Assembly (NCBI GenBank): GCA_016748015.1
Contig: JAAOMT010000660.1
Location: forward strand, 156,371 to 220,370
DNA from: Geosiphon pyriformis
Taxonomy: Eukaryota > Glomeromycota > Glomeromycetes > Archaeosporales > Geosiphonaceae
Length of the DNA stretch: 64,000 bases
Reading direction: 5' to 3'
Shown in pieces: positions 21,715 to 43,168 of this stretch. Position 1 is the stretch's first letter. Each line of letters opens with the position of its first letter. The translations under genes were made by a program, and so were the position numbers. Under the pieces are notes generated by a model. That model was not told the DNA's origin. It did not search any database and saw nothing but the letters and a program-made list of their open reading frames with translations.

Positions 21715-24010
21715 ATAAAGATTTTTTTTATATTTAATAAATAAGACTTAAATACAATCTAATATAATATATTAAATTAAGTAATCTAAACTAAATATAA
21801 ATTATGTACTTTTTATATATAACAAATTACTCAAACCAGTTAAAACAATATTATATTAATACAAAAAAAACTGAAAATAAATCCAATTTATTAATTCTCT
21901 TAATAATATTATTTAAGTTCTTAGAATCAAAGATAAACTTACTAAAAAATAATTTGATTGATTTAATATTATCTTTTATATTAGAATTTAATATATGTTC
22001 TAAAGTTATAATATGCTTAATAGTATTTTTACTTAAAAAAAATTTAGCAGCTAATATTTTATTATAATTCATATTACTAAATTAACTTTAAATCTAAGAC
22101 TAATAATGTCTTTAGAAACACCAACCAAAAAATTGAAAAAATTGTTAACAATATACTTTATAAAAAGCAAATTTTTCTCAACTTAAAAAGTCTTAATAGT
22201 ATTATTATTTAAAAAATTAGTAACCAGAATAACTAAAAAATTAATAGACTTAACAATAGAATTTACTAAAGCAGTTAAGCTCAAAATTTGAGTTTTCAAA
22301 AAATTCAATCTAAACTTAATAATAGAATTAGCAATAAAAGCAACCAAAAAAACAATAAACAAAAAAGCCAAAAAAACAGAAATTATAGCATAAAATTTAT
22401 CATTAACAACAAATAATACAAAAGACTAAAAACCAACAATAAACTCAAAAAATAACTTAAAAAGAAGAAAAAAACATCTTATAATTAATAAATAAGTAGT
22501 TTAAACTCTAATATCTAAAACAGTAGCAATACTTAAAAGTTTTTTACCAGATATAACATTTATGTAGAATATTAGTTTTTATTATAGCAAGTTCTAGTAT
22601 CTCTTAAAACTTAAAAGTAATAACAACAAAGTATTGATAATAATATAAATTAAAAAAATAGAAAATAAAGCAGATATAGCTATCAACTTAAAGCAGTACA
22701 ACCAAAAAAAGATTGACCAATTTTGTCTTAAAAAAATTTTATAAGATAAAAATTTTTTTTGGTTAAAAAAAAAATCCAAATATTATCTTTTTTAATTAGT
22801 ATAAATCAGTTATCAAGAACAGCAACAACAAAAAAAAGTTTTTAAAATTAAAAATAGTATATTGTCACAAATTAACAGATTTTAACTTAACAAAAGTAAT
22901 AACACCAAAAATACCAAGAGTATTTTTTATGTTATTAAAAAACATGCCAAAAAACATATTATAAAGTACAACAAAAGTGAAAAAAAAAATCAAAAGCCAT
23001 CATAAAAAATTTGCAATTTTAAGTATAATTAAAAAAAAACCATCAATAAAAACTTTAACAACAGCAACCAAAAAAGTTTTAAAAGCAAAATTTATACAGA
23101 ACAATTTAATATTGTCTTTAAAAATTAATTTGAATTTAACAAAGCCAGACAACAGATAAAACAAAAAATTAACTAAGACTAATTTGGTTTTAAAGTAAAG
23201 CCAAATACCAGAAAGAAGACTACTTACTTAAAAAATCTTTAATAACTGGAAATTATTTTTTAAGCACTATCAAAAGCAGTATTAAAAGCAATATCAAAAA
23301 ACAAAAAAGAAAAAATTGATTTAATTTATATTTAATTAGCCTAATTTTTAAGATTAGATGACTTAATAAATTGTGTTGTTTTTAAAACTAACAATAATTT
23401 GTTAAAAAATATTATATTTAACAATATAATTAATAATTAATTTTAATTCATCTTAGCAAACATCTTATTGTTATTGTGATTATATTAGAAAGAGAGCTAA
23501 TTACTGTTAAATAAATTTTATCCAAGATTTTTTTTAGAATTACAAAAAAAGTTGATATAATAATAACAGATATAAGTAACTGTTGTTGTTTTTTAACTTT
23601 TTGGTTTTTTTAATCATTTATAAAGTGGTAATAGTAATAATATTGATAATACAAACAAAAAAAACCAGCTTGTTAATTGGTCTGTTGTTAAAAACTTTTG
23701 GGCTTTTAAAAAAAATAAAAATAACATTAAAATTAACCTAAATATGTCTTTTAAAAGAAATCTTAATTGAAAAAAAACCATTAGCCAAAGGTAAAAAAAA
23801 TGCTTTAAAAGCTATTAAAGACAGCTTTTTATTATTAATATTTAAAAAAACATTGTTAAGATGTTTTGCTTAACTGTTTTAATAATAATAAAACTTTTTT
23901 TTGTTAAACTTTATTAGTTACTATAAAAAAAGTAATATTTGAAACTTTTTTACTTTTTGTTTTAATTATAATTATAAAATAAAATAAAAAAAAGAGTTTA
24001 ATAATTTTAA
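21715..24010 (-). mobile_element. Decayed minus-strand ORF1-only element, copy C
   Basis: Tail at about 21715-21850, then in reverse order: the C-terminal block (21851-22072: LAAKFFLSKNTIKHII, FIFDSKNLNNIIKRINKL), the coiled-coil part (22183-22371: IIKFRLNFLKTQILSLTALV), a further ORF1 piece (22594-22779) and N-terminal ORF1 sequence to about 24000. The C-terminal block lies directly against the tail with no ORF2, as in the intact element at 18685-19463. Substitutions relative to that element are nearly all G to A or C to T on the coding strand (Asp to Asn, Glu to Lys, Arg to Lys). It also serves as the empty site for the nested insertion in copy B. Confidence 0.75.
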
Positions 24011-24501
24011 ATTAAAAATTTAACAAAAAATTAAAAAAATTATAATAATTAACTTAAAACTTGTAAATTTCAGATTTATAAGTAAAAAATTTACCAAAAA
24101 TACCAAAGGTATTTACAAATACTATAATATAAATTATTTTATCTTTAATTTAAATTTGTTTAAATAGTTTTAAATCATAAAACAAAAAATAATATACAGC
24201 TTTATTAAAAAATTTTTGAACAAATTGGTCTTAATTTTTAAACTTTTATAAATTAAAAATTTTATTTTTATATATATTTTTAAACACAAAGCTAAATTAA
24301 GTTTTATAATTAACAATAAATTATAAAACTAAATAAAAAAATTATTTGTTTAAAATGGTTTTTTTTAAAACAATATTTATAAAAAATTCAATATATTTTT
24401 TTTTAAAGCTAAGTTTAAATAAATTATTTATTAACAAAAAAATTATTATTGTAAATATTACTAAAAAATTTGATCAAATTTTTACATATTTTATTTTAAT
24501 T

Positions 24502-25325
24502 AAACTGTTTTGTGCTGGTTTTACCAGCTCTGTTTCTGCTTTGTTTTGCTTTTACTTTATAAAAGCTCTTCACTATTATTTGTCTATGGCTAAGAAAAAG
24601 CATTAATACAATTCAAGTTATCCTAACATAATGTGTATTCAATGTAGACTGGTTGAAGATTCTGATCATATATTCTCTTGTGCTTACAATGCTAGTGTTA
24701 GGGAGGAGTTAATTCTAACAACTGTTAATATATAGGTTAAGCTGCTGAATGTGGAAGCCATTGACAGCATAGTGGTTTAATCTTTGCATAAAGCTGGATT
24801 TTCGGATAAACTGTACATGGTGCTTGCCAAAAGTTTTGTAATGAATACATGGGTGGCTGATGTGAAGTGACTTATGGGTGGTAGTTTTAATAGTGCTAAT
24901 TTTGTTATTAAGCTGGTTCAGAATTTTGCTAAAGGTTACAAGTCTACCATATGATTACTAACTACCAAGTTAAGATCACATTATGAGAAATATGGTCTTC
25001 TGCTACATGATGGATCTGAAATATTATCTGTATTTGGCTTATCTTTCATCTGGTTCTGTGATGTGATTTTTGATTTTGGCATTAGATTAGATATTTATGT
25101 TTGCTTCAGTTTATATTCTTATTTATTCAATACTAGTTTTGGTTTTTTACAGAATGTTTTTGTAGTTGATAGTTTAGCATTTAATATTGTTTTGATTGGT
25201 TTGAGTAACCAATCATGTATAGAGAATATATGAGCTATGCTTAATATAGGGACAATTTTGTTTTATAGTTTTAAGTAGTGATTGGGTCTTACTCATTAAT
25301 TCTTTAATAAAAAAAAAACTGTTTT
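24502..25325. repeat. 10-bp target-site duplication AAACTGTTTT
   Basis: AAACTGTTTT is present at 24502-24511 and 25316-25325, immediately flanking a LINE fragment whose poly-A ends at 25315. Because the first three bases are A they may belong to the tail, so the secure length is 7-10 bp. Confidence 0.6.
24512..25315 (+). mobile_element. 5'-truncated LINE (ORF2 C-terminus plus tail)
   Basis: Holds only the last part of ORF2: a stretch matching MWSYLMKSLHRHLP of LINE-1, then the Cys-rich block IMCIQCRLVEDSDHIFSC, YMVLAKSFVMNTWVADVK, and LRSHYEKYGLLLHDGS, with in-frame stops, followed by the 3' tail (about 25195-25315). Stops at about 24868 (TGA) and 24952 (TGA) align with TGG and TAG codons of LINE-1. 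Length about 804 bp, bounded by AAACTGTTTT. The open start before 24512 (TTTTATTTTAATTAAACTG) is host AT-rich DNA and not element. Confidence 0.75.
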
Positions 25326-25809
25326 ACAAATAACACTAATTTACAAAATTATATGTTTTTTGTATGTTTTATAAAACCAATTACAATTTTAAATTTTTTT
25401 TTAATAAATTTTAATTATTAAACTTATTATAAAAATAAAAAACCACATAAATATGTTTTTTAAACTAAAAAATTATTGTTATAAAAAACATTAAACTTAT
25501 TGTAAACCAAAAAAATCCAATTTAAAAAATTTTAAATTTTTTTTAACAGTTTTAATTAATACAATAAAATAAGTATTAATTAAATCATTTTTTTATTTAT
25601 AAAATTTAAAAATTATAAACATTTAAGTTTTTTATAAAGCAAAAACTAATTTATTTATTAATTATATATTTAATAAATTCAATAATAGTTTTAGAATAAA
25701 TTTATTATAATATTATTAAAACTTATTTAAGATATTAAAAAGCTTTATTATTTTATAATTTGGCAGATTTTTAATTATTTTTAATAACTTATTATTTTTT
25801 TTTATTAAA
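25326..25809. other. AT-rich spacer between convergent LINE tails
   Basis: About 480 bases, AT-rich, separating the plus-strand tail ending at 25315 from the minus-strand tail starting near 25810. Nothing recognisable. Confidence 0.5.
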
Positions 25810-27060
25810 GTTTTATAAGTAAGATCCAAATACTGCCTAGTATAATACATCAAGTAATTAATCTAAACTAGGTGTGAATTATGTATTTTCCATATGTGAT
25901 CAGCTATTCAAGCCAATTAGAACAACACTAAGCACTTATATGAACTGAAATTATGTCCCCAATATCCAAAAAAAATAAACAAGATTTACATAGCCCAAAA
26001 TTAACATTAACTGCTTTAGCAATATTTAACACCTGACTATGCCAGCTAAAAACACTAAAAAAAGCCCAGACATTGTAATAAAAACAGATTAATTACATAA
26101 GATTAGTCCATTTTTTTCCATAAAAACACAATGTTTAGCACAAATTAACCAAATTTTGTCCCAAAATACAAGATTAAAATTGTGCACAAAATTCACAATA
26201 TTTCGATTTGCAATTCTAAGATCCTTAGAAACAGAGACAAACTTATGATACCAATTATTAAAAACAAAACTCTTATACAGAGTCATATTAATTGCAACAT
26301 CAGAAGCACAAATGAACAACAACTGCAAAACACATAATAAAGAATAAAAAAGACCAGAAAGTGCTCTTCAAGCAGTTGCATAAGTGTTTAATAACTGAAT
26401 ACAAACAGCAGCATCAAATGTGCAAAAAAAGCATAGTCCAAGATTTCAATATTATCACAGAACAAACATACTACACTAGAATAATACTTGTCATACAAAT
26501 GCTTATGAACAGCAATAAGAAACCAATAATGTAGAGTCTTTATAAAATACATATAGACTCTAACAGTATATTTACTAGTGAAGCTGGCAGCCAAGTGTAA
26601 ATTAGGATGTCATACCAAAGATGACCTGAACCAATTAATATCTATATATAGACTATCTATCACACACCAAGAACCAGAATTAATCTCTCAATGCATCTAA
26701 TAAATAGACTGAAAAATCCCACAAACAAAATATCTAGAATTATTAGAAACAATACTATTACCAACTCTAATAAAACACTTACTAATCTGATAAGATAGGT
26801 GTCAACTAGAAAGAGCAGCAGTTCTGATAAATATGTCAACATGTTTATTGTCTGAAACATTTGAATGATTCTTTACTTTATGCCATTTAACATTTAAATT
26901 TTTATGTTAAATAATACTTACAATATAGCAATATTTAACTCAATATTGGTTCTGGATATCCAAACATAACAAACTTAATTCTGACTTGTATGTATTCAAA
27001 GCAGCCTGGCTGTCTAAAAACAAATTGACTGAACTTATTATATTTAATTTTTTTACAATT
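25810..27060 (-). mobile_element. 5'-truncated LINE on the minus strand (end of RNase H, Cys-rich C-terminus, tail)
   Basis: Tail at about 25810-25950 (reverse complement of CTGATCACATATGGAAAATACATAATTC and related blocks). Reading right to left: LDSQAALNTYKSEL (third RNase H acidic residue, about 27040), QY-stop-VKYCYI at 26940, KNLNVKWHKVKNHSNVSDN, then SSLVWHPNLHLAASFTSKY, the Cys-rich box VVCLFCDNIEILDYAF (about 26440-26490) and KSFVFNNWYHKF (about 26270). It is most similar to the LINE at 55-62 kb. The element is broken within RNase H. Many stops. Confidence 0.75.
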
Positions 27061-30000
27061 TTTATAAATATTTTACTATTTATATAATTTAAAAAAGTAG
27101 ATTGTTGTTGTTATAAAACATAAATTTTATTTATTATTATTTTTTTTTTAATCTAGTTTTTTATAAATTTATTAAATTTTAAAACTAATTTATTAATAAT
27201 AATTAAATAATCTAAACTATTTTTCAAAAAAATACTTTAATATATTTTTGATTATGTAATTTTTATTATTAACAAAATTTTTTATAAATTTTTTAATAAT
27301 TTTATTTATTTTAGATGTTTAATTATATAAAATTTATAATACTTAAAATATTTATAAATTCTTTTATATTTAAATAAAGCAAAACCAATATTAATAATAT
27401 TATTTGCAAACTGATTTGTATTTTAAAAGCTTTTATATTGTTATTAAAAATCTATATACTTATAAGATATTCAAATTCAAAAACAAAATTCAATTTCAAA
27501 TTTTTATTAATTAAAAAAAACTTTAAAAGCTATTTGTTTTTAATATAGTTTAATATATTAAACTAAAACTTAACAAAAATTAAGTTAGTTAAAAAACACA
27601 TTGTTTTTAAATTATCAGTTTTTTTTAACTTGTTAAAAATTTTTATTATAACTTTAATCTTTAATAAAAACAATTTTTTAAATTAGTTTTACTTAATATT
27701 ATTAGTTTTTTAAAATTGTATTTTTATTGATTTTTGTTAACTTGTTTGTACACAATATTTAATTAAATATTCAAAAAACAATATATATTAAAACAAATTT
27801 GTATTTTAAGTTAAAAATTTAAATACTTTACAAATATATTATTTAATAATAATAATAAATAATAAAATATTAACAAAATATAATTTTTTTTATCTCTTTA
27901 AAGTTATTTTAAATAGAAATATTAATTGTATAATTATTAGCAAAAAAATTATACAAACTTAAATCTAAATATTTTTCAAAGCTAATATTATACTTTGTAC
28001 TATTTTTATTAAAATTATCTTTTAAATTGTATTAATTATTAAATAAAAAGTAAAAATATTAAAAGCACTAATATTTTGAAATAAAAATTATTAAACTTAT
28101 TAAACAAAATTAGTAGAAAAAAATTACTTATATTTATATTTAAATTAGAAATTATAATAAAAAAAATACAATAACTAAAACAAAAAACAAAAAAATTGTT
28201 AAAAAATCCAATTTACAAAACTTTATTATAAAGAGCTTTAAAAAATTTTTAAAGTATTTATTTGTTTTTTAAAGCAGAATTTCTTGGTAATAAAAATAAT
28301 TTAATATTTACAAATAAATTTATATTAAAAAAACCAGATAAAAAAATTAAATAAATATTATTCATAATTTGTGTTTATGTTTTTTTATCAAAAAATACCA
28401 AATAAGCAATAAAAGCTAACTTTTTAACATAAATACTTGCTAATTTGTTTTTATTAAAATCAAAAAACAATTTTTTAATTTTAATTTTTAAATATAAATT
28501 TATGTTTGAATTATATTTAAATATAGTATAACCAAATTTTTTACAAATAAAATATTTAGCTAAAATTAAATTAAATTAAATTAAATTTATGTCTTTAAAA
28601 ACTAAAGTTATAATAAAAGTTTTTAAAATTTTTTTTTTAAATTATATATAATTAAATAATAATTAATTATACAAATTTTTTTATTAATTGTTTTTACAAA
28701 TTATATATTATTATTTTATTAAAAAAATAACTGTACATTGTTTAATAAACATTTTTAATATCTTATAATACTTTATTTATTATATAATCAATATTTTTTT
28801 GATTAAAATAAACTAATTAAAGACAAAAAAATTAGTTTAATTTTAATTAGTAAAGTTTATTGTTTTTTATTATAGTTTTTTTAATTGTATTTTAATTAAT
28901 TTAACAAGTTTAAATTCAAAAAACATAATTTGTATAGTTTTAAAAGATAATTTTTTCTTAAATTACAATTTAATTTAAACAAATATTTGGTTTTTTTAAA
29001 TTAATATTTATTATTATATTGTTTTTATTAACCAATTTTGCAATTTTTATTATATTAAATATAAATTTAAAAGTTTTACAAATAATTTTACTGAATTTTA
29101 AAAAACATTTTTTTGATTATTTTTAATTTTTATAAAAAAATTTGTTATTAATTATTATAAATATAATATTTAAAACATAGAATTTTTTAATAAAAACTTT
29201 AATTTTAACTTTGAAAAAAAACATATAAATTATTATTATTAAGATTTAAATTAATTTTTTAAAATTATATTTATATTATTAATATTTATATTATTATTGT
29301 TTTTAATATAATAGCTAATTTTTTTACCAAATGTTTTTTATTTATATTTATACTGTTTATTTTTATTATAATATTAATATTAGTATTTTTTTGTTTATTT
29401 TGAATTTATTAAAACCTAAATTTTTTGTTTTATTATTATAATATTATTATTATTATTTAAACAAAAATATTTGGTTTTATTAAACAAAATATTAAAAAAC
29501 TAGAGCAAAAATAAAAAACTTTTTTTAATATTTAAATATATTAAAAAAATTTAAAAAATAAATTTGTATTAATATATTTTAATAATAAAATATTTTACAA
29601 AAAATAATTATTAATTTAAATTAATATTTTAATTTAGTATTAAAATTAAGATTTAATAAATTTCATAATTTTTTTTATATTAATATTATTAATAGATTTA
29701 TAATTTAATTTATATAAGACAAAAAAAATATTACAAATTTTTTAAAAATTTATATTATATAATTGATTTTTTTAAAATATTATAAAACTTTTAATATATA
29801 TATAAAGTAATTTTAAATAATTGGTATATAAATTTTAAAAGCTATTTTATAAAAAGAAATTGGTATATTAATTTTAAAAGCTATTTTATAAAAAAAATTG
29901 GTATATTAATTTTAAAAGCTATTTTATAAAAAAAATTGGTATATAAACTTTAAAAGCTATTTTATAAAAAGAAAAACACAAAATAAATCATAAAATAAAT

Positions 30001-30420
30001 AAAAATAAACTATTAAAAAAAAGTTTATTAATAAATAATGTTAAAAAAAATTTTTTTATAACTTTTTACCAAATAAAAATACTAAATATTTTAAGAATTT
30101 ATTTTAGCTTAACAAATATAAATATAAAAAATATTACATGTTAATATATTAAACACAAAAACAAAAAAGTTAATTATTAAAAAGTCTATTTAACAAATAA
30201 ACCACATAAAAAAAAAGATGAATTTAATTTTAATTCAAACAATAACCACAAAAATTGTTAAACAAAAATAAACAAAAGTTACTGTTATAATTAGATGACA
30301 TCAAATTTTCAATTTGTTACTAAAATCTGCAAAGCAACATAAATCATCAATAATAGGAATTTCTAATCAATCAGAAGTTAATTCAGAAAATACATGAAAA
30401 AAGATGACATAACAAAAAAG
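27061..30420. other. Very AT-rich region, no gene seen
   Basis: About 3.4 kb of roughly 88-90% A+T. No open frame with a recognisable product on either strand. It contains one clear tandem repeat (29821-29974). From about 30290 the composition begins to shift, and by 30430 the sequence is ordinary intergenic DNA of the gene island. Confidence 0.5.
29821..29974. repeat. Four-copy 38/39-bp tandem repeat
   Basis: Units start at 29821, 29860, 29898 and 29936, each beginning TTGGTATATxAATTTTAAAA and ending with GCTATTTTATAAAAA. Differences are one or two bases per unit. Not coding. A small minisatellite near the right end of the repeat island. Confidence 0.9.
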
Positions 30421-31079
30421 TGGTGGGATATTTATTGTCACGATTTTGACCCTGATAAGCAACTTGTTAGTATTTTATTGAAGGCGAAAATTTTTAAGTG
30501 AAGCCTCTCGAAAATATTTAAAATTCAAAAATCACTTCATTTTTTTAATAATTCCTGTAAAAGGCAGAGGATTTTGCTTGATTGACGGGATGTCTGTTAT
30601 CTGTTATTTTTTTAACGTGAATGGTTACTTGATACTTGTCCAGAGTTGTGGTATCAATATATAAGTTTTATCTGCCTTGCTCATGAGGATAATAATGTGC
30701 GGTGTGTAGTGTAAAGGTGTTTGATGATAGATTGTGTGGGTGGGCAATTAACAGAAAGGAAATGCGAGATTAGTTAATCTTTTTTAAAAAAAAAAGATAA
30801 AAAGGAACATGACGAAATCGCCAAAAATTCTGTAACAAAATAAAATAAAAATACTTTTGAGTTGATAAGATGTGGATAAACAACATGGGTCGTGGAAAAA
30901 GATTTTGTACATTTGAAACAAAAATTGAAGGAAAAAAGAATCAAATTGAAGTGCAAAGAACATAAGCAAGAAAAGTTTTTTAGCCAAAACCATCTTATTC
31001 AACAAGAAAGCTAAAATTACACACACACAGTCTAAGATTTTCTTGTAAGTAGTAAATTATTGGGTGGGATATTTTTTAA
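30421..31079. other. 3' flank of the kinase gene
   Basis: About 660 bases between the repeat island and the kinase stop codon. Composition is normal for this genome's intergenic DNA. It likely holds the 3' UTR of the kinase gene. No other gene seen. Confidence 0.4.
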
Positions 31080-35889
<4,810 letters not shown>

Positions 35890-36583
35890 TGTCATCCAGC
35901 AACGATATGAGAAATGGGAGAATTTGCATATAATTTATGGAGGGAGGTATTAAATGAAAATGACAGCTTGTGATGCTAGTAATTTGTACAGTAATGGACA
36001 GGAGAGAGGATCCGATTTTGGGGGGATTCTATGATTGACGACTCTATGTATTCCAGGTCTCCTCTTCCGTGGTCCAGGTTTGTATATTGTTTATGTATAT
36101 ATGTTTTTTTTCCACAAAAAAACACAGCCTACTTGTTGACCAAATCTACAGTCAAAAAGTAGGTCTTTCTAAAAAAAAAAAAACGACGAGGAAAAGGCCA
36201 ACGAAAGTTAAGATAGTTTTGTAAAAAGATATTTTATATACTAAATTAAGTTGTGATAAAAAAAGACGTGAGAAACTCAAAAAGGAAGATAATTAGGGAA
36301 TGTTGAATAAAATACAATAAACAACAGAAAACAAGAGGACAGTTTTTAAGGTAGAAGAGATAAAATGAAAATGAGGAGAAAAAAGAAAGGAGAGGAGAGG
36401 AAAGGAAAGGTAGAAATCTAAAGAGAAATTTCGCGGGCAATAACAATGGCTTGTTTACCCCGACTTTGTGGATTATTTGGGGCTCCTCTTGGGGGCGTCT
36501 GTGGCGAATATTTTTTTTTTGTGTAAAATAGAAGTTGAATAAAATGAACCAACAACGATAAAGATGACAACGACAACGACGAC

Positions 36584-36590
36584 GACGATG

Positions 36591-36622
<32 letters not shown>

Positions 36623-36652
36623 AATGATGATGATGATGATGATGATGATAGA
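36584..36652. repeat. (GAT)n / (GAC)n microsatellite
   Basis: About 20 GAT triplets, preceded by GAC/ACG variants from about 36568. It lies about 700 bases upstream of the kinase start. It would read poly-Asp or poly-Ser if translated, but there is no supporting gene model. Confidence 0.85.
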
Positions 36653-37886
36653 AGAGAATAACTAAGTGACAATAATGGAAGTGAAAGGAAGTAAAAAGGA
36701 GTAGTATAGGTAGGGGAAAGAAGGAAACGTTGAAGGTTGAAAATGAAGATTGGCAAAAAACTTTGACATTTTTTTTACCTAATCGGCAAATTGCTCCTTT
36801 GATTGATTATTCAGTTACTTTGGGAACTCAAACTCCTCGGATTTCAGAGCGGCAGAATTCCAAATTGTGGTAATAATGACAAAATCTAGCTTGTATATTT
36901 GTGATTAGTTGAATCCTTAATATATAATGAAATATGAATATGTCCCACTGGTTTTGAAATATAGTCTAGTGTTTGTTTTTTATTTTATAATAATACTATA
37001 ATAATTCTATAGATCTCAACTGAAGTTTTTTTTTATATCATTTGACCAACTTTCAAAGCTCTTTCTATTTATGCTTATTTTAAGAAGTGATTTTATCCAA
37101 TCGACTTTTAACTAAAACCAAACAATCCTAAAAGAAAATCAAAAGTAATAGATAAGTCGGTTTCGAAAATGAAGAATCATAGACTCACTGCACTGTTTTT
37201 TATCAATGAGTTTTGTTTTTAGGAACACTAAAAATTTCAAAATCCAGTCTTCAAACAAGAGTGTATATATAGGTATAAACGAATCATCATTAAATGCGTA
37301 ATTTCCCATTAAATTTCTTTTGATTATTCATATTAGCCTCGATGATGATAAGAGAAAGTTGCCTCAAAGTTAAATGTGACCAACTATTGTTGTCGTACCA
37401 AAAAATTTATCACAATCGTTTCTTTTGTTCCGCCGGAGTTTCTCAAAAAAAAAAAAAAACTTGCCACACCTACTCATCATGAAAAAAATATAAACACAGC
37501 TCGACAGATATCCAAACCTTGATTCATTTTTGTACTAGACTATCAGCTGAGTACTAGTATTGGAACCAAGTACAAACGTGCTAAGAAAGAGTGAATCAAT
37601 CTTGAGAAAGGGAAAGAAAATTATATTATAGTCTATGGAGACTATCTGGTATTATAGTTTCCCCTTTGAAAAACAATTCGTAATTAATCTGATTTTCTTA
37701 AATTTTACAGCATTTCTTTTATATAAGCTCGAAATCAGAGAGAGGTGAACAAACGAAAAATTCTTTGGGTTAAAAGAAGGAATTAATTGCTAGTGAGATT
37801 CTCTAAAAAAAAAAATTTCATGTAAAATAGGTAACCCCCAAGAATATTGGTCAACTACGGGAAATTTGAATCATAATCTAAAATGG

Positions 37887-37926
<40 letters not shown>
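37887..37926. repeat. (ATA)n microsatellite
   Basis: About 13 perfect ATA/AAT triplets in the intergenic region between the kinase and PFK. Confidence 0.9.
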
Positions 37927-37928
<2 letters not shown>

Positions 37929-38933
37929 CCAAATGTTCTAAGATGATCGAAAAAGTTTAAACCAAGGAACACTTCTACGACAGTTGCGAGAATCTTGGTC
38001 TATTCAATCTTAAAAGGTACCTAAAAGCCATGAGGGTGCAAAACGTTTCACCATTCAACGTTTCAAATGTATACTATTGTATCGCAGGGAAAACGTTGAT
38101 TGATTTAACCTATTTGAACCCCACAATTTTTTCAGTTACTTAAGCTGTCAATATTTTGACGTCAAATTAGATTCTTATAGAAATAATCTTCATGAACTAC
38201 GTAAATCGGTTCGAATTCTACCAGCGATCAGCAAAGATTTTAAAAATGTACAAGTCGAACATCATGGGCGTTTTCAGGATATGAATCATTTTAATCTTTA
38301 AGGTTAACAATGCAATTATGCAAACCGACAGATTTAGTCAATTGTTATTTTGGAAGGAATTTAATAATGACCATTTATTAATTGGATATAATTGGATTAT
38401 ATTCATCAAATTTTATATAAAATTTCATTCTCTATATGAAGCTATAAACAAAGAAATTCCAGTTTTCCAATTGTGTGACATTAAAATAATTTGGGTGTTT
38501 TTTTCAAATTTACTAGCTTTTCAAGGTTAGATCGTAAAGCAGATATACCATAATGGGAAAACATATTCAAAATCCACCTAATCCCCCAACGTATAATTCG
38601 ACATTTATTTTTTGGTAATTTTGAACCACATACTCACTCTTTTATAAATTTTAAATTTTAAATTTTAAATATGGATTTAAATAGGTTTAATTTATTGCTT
38701 AACACTATTTATGGTTAATTAATCTTTTTGACAATACTATTTATAATTGATTACTTGAGTTATTAAACTAAGATTCAAGCAGAGAGTTATATCTTGCAAC
38801 GACAAAATTATTCATTTTAGAATAATCAAAATAGAATCGGTATTTTCTGAATTAGATTTTTATTCGAGATTCTTTGTATCCAATAATTTTTATGAATTCT
38901 AATATTATATTGATAAAAGTAGCAAACATGTTC

Positions 38934-42933
<4,000 letters not shown>

Positions 42934-43168
42934 TTTTATTGATGTTAAAAATTTTTTTGAAAAATATGCAAATCACACTAGTTGTCAGATGTGATGGATT
43001 TAATTCTTGAATGGTTACGTTGCGATGGAATATTTGAAATTTTATCTGAATGGATGATCATTTGTCAGCATTCAATTCTATAAATTGTTAGTCTGGTAAA
43101 TCAAAAAATTCCCCTACAAATTTTTCAATTTTCACTTCAAATTGTTTGTTTAGAGAAGTATCGCCCAA
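42934..43168. promoter_or_regulatory. Short divergent promoter between PFK and the F-box gene
   Basis: Only 235 bases separate the PFK start (minus) from the F-box start (plus), so both promoters must lie here or overlap. AT-rich, with no clear TATA box and no recognised factor site. Co-regulation is possible but not shown. Confidence 0.5.

Larger units (their letters stand above)
35890..38933. other. Intergenic region upstream of the kinase
   Basis: About 3 kb without a supported gene. It lies between the kinase start and the PFK stop, so it holds the kinase promoter and 5' UTR and the PFK 3' UTR. It contains a (GAT)n tract (36584-36652), purine-rich runs (36240-36420) and an (ATA)n microsatellite (37887-37926). 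A 70-aa open frame at 38318-38530 has no visible homology and is probably chance. Confidence 0.5.

Noticed and set aside
29821-29974. CRISPR-like array
   Set aside because: Units are contiguous without spacers, and the context is eukaryotic; it is a tandem repeat.
36418-36756. Ser-rich open frame (minus) and its Asp-rich complement over the GAT repeat
   Set aside because: Low-complexity product of the GAT microsatellite, with no flanking conserved sequence.
38208-38225. GGTTCGAATTC, resembling a tRNA B-box
   Set aside because: No A-box, acceptor stem or anticodon stem can be drawn upstream, so it is not a tRNA.
38318-38530. 70-aa open frame between the kinase and PFK
   Set aside because: AT-rich codons, no recognisable motif, no splice partners; probably chance.
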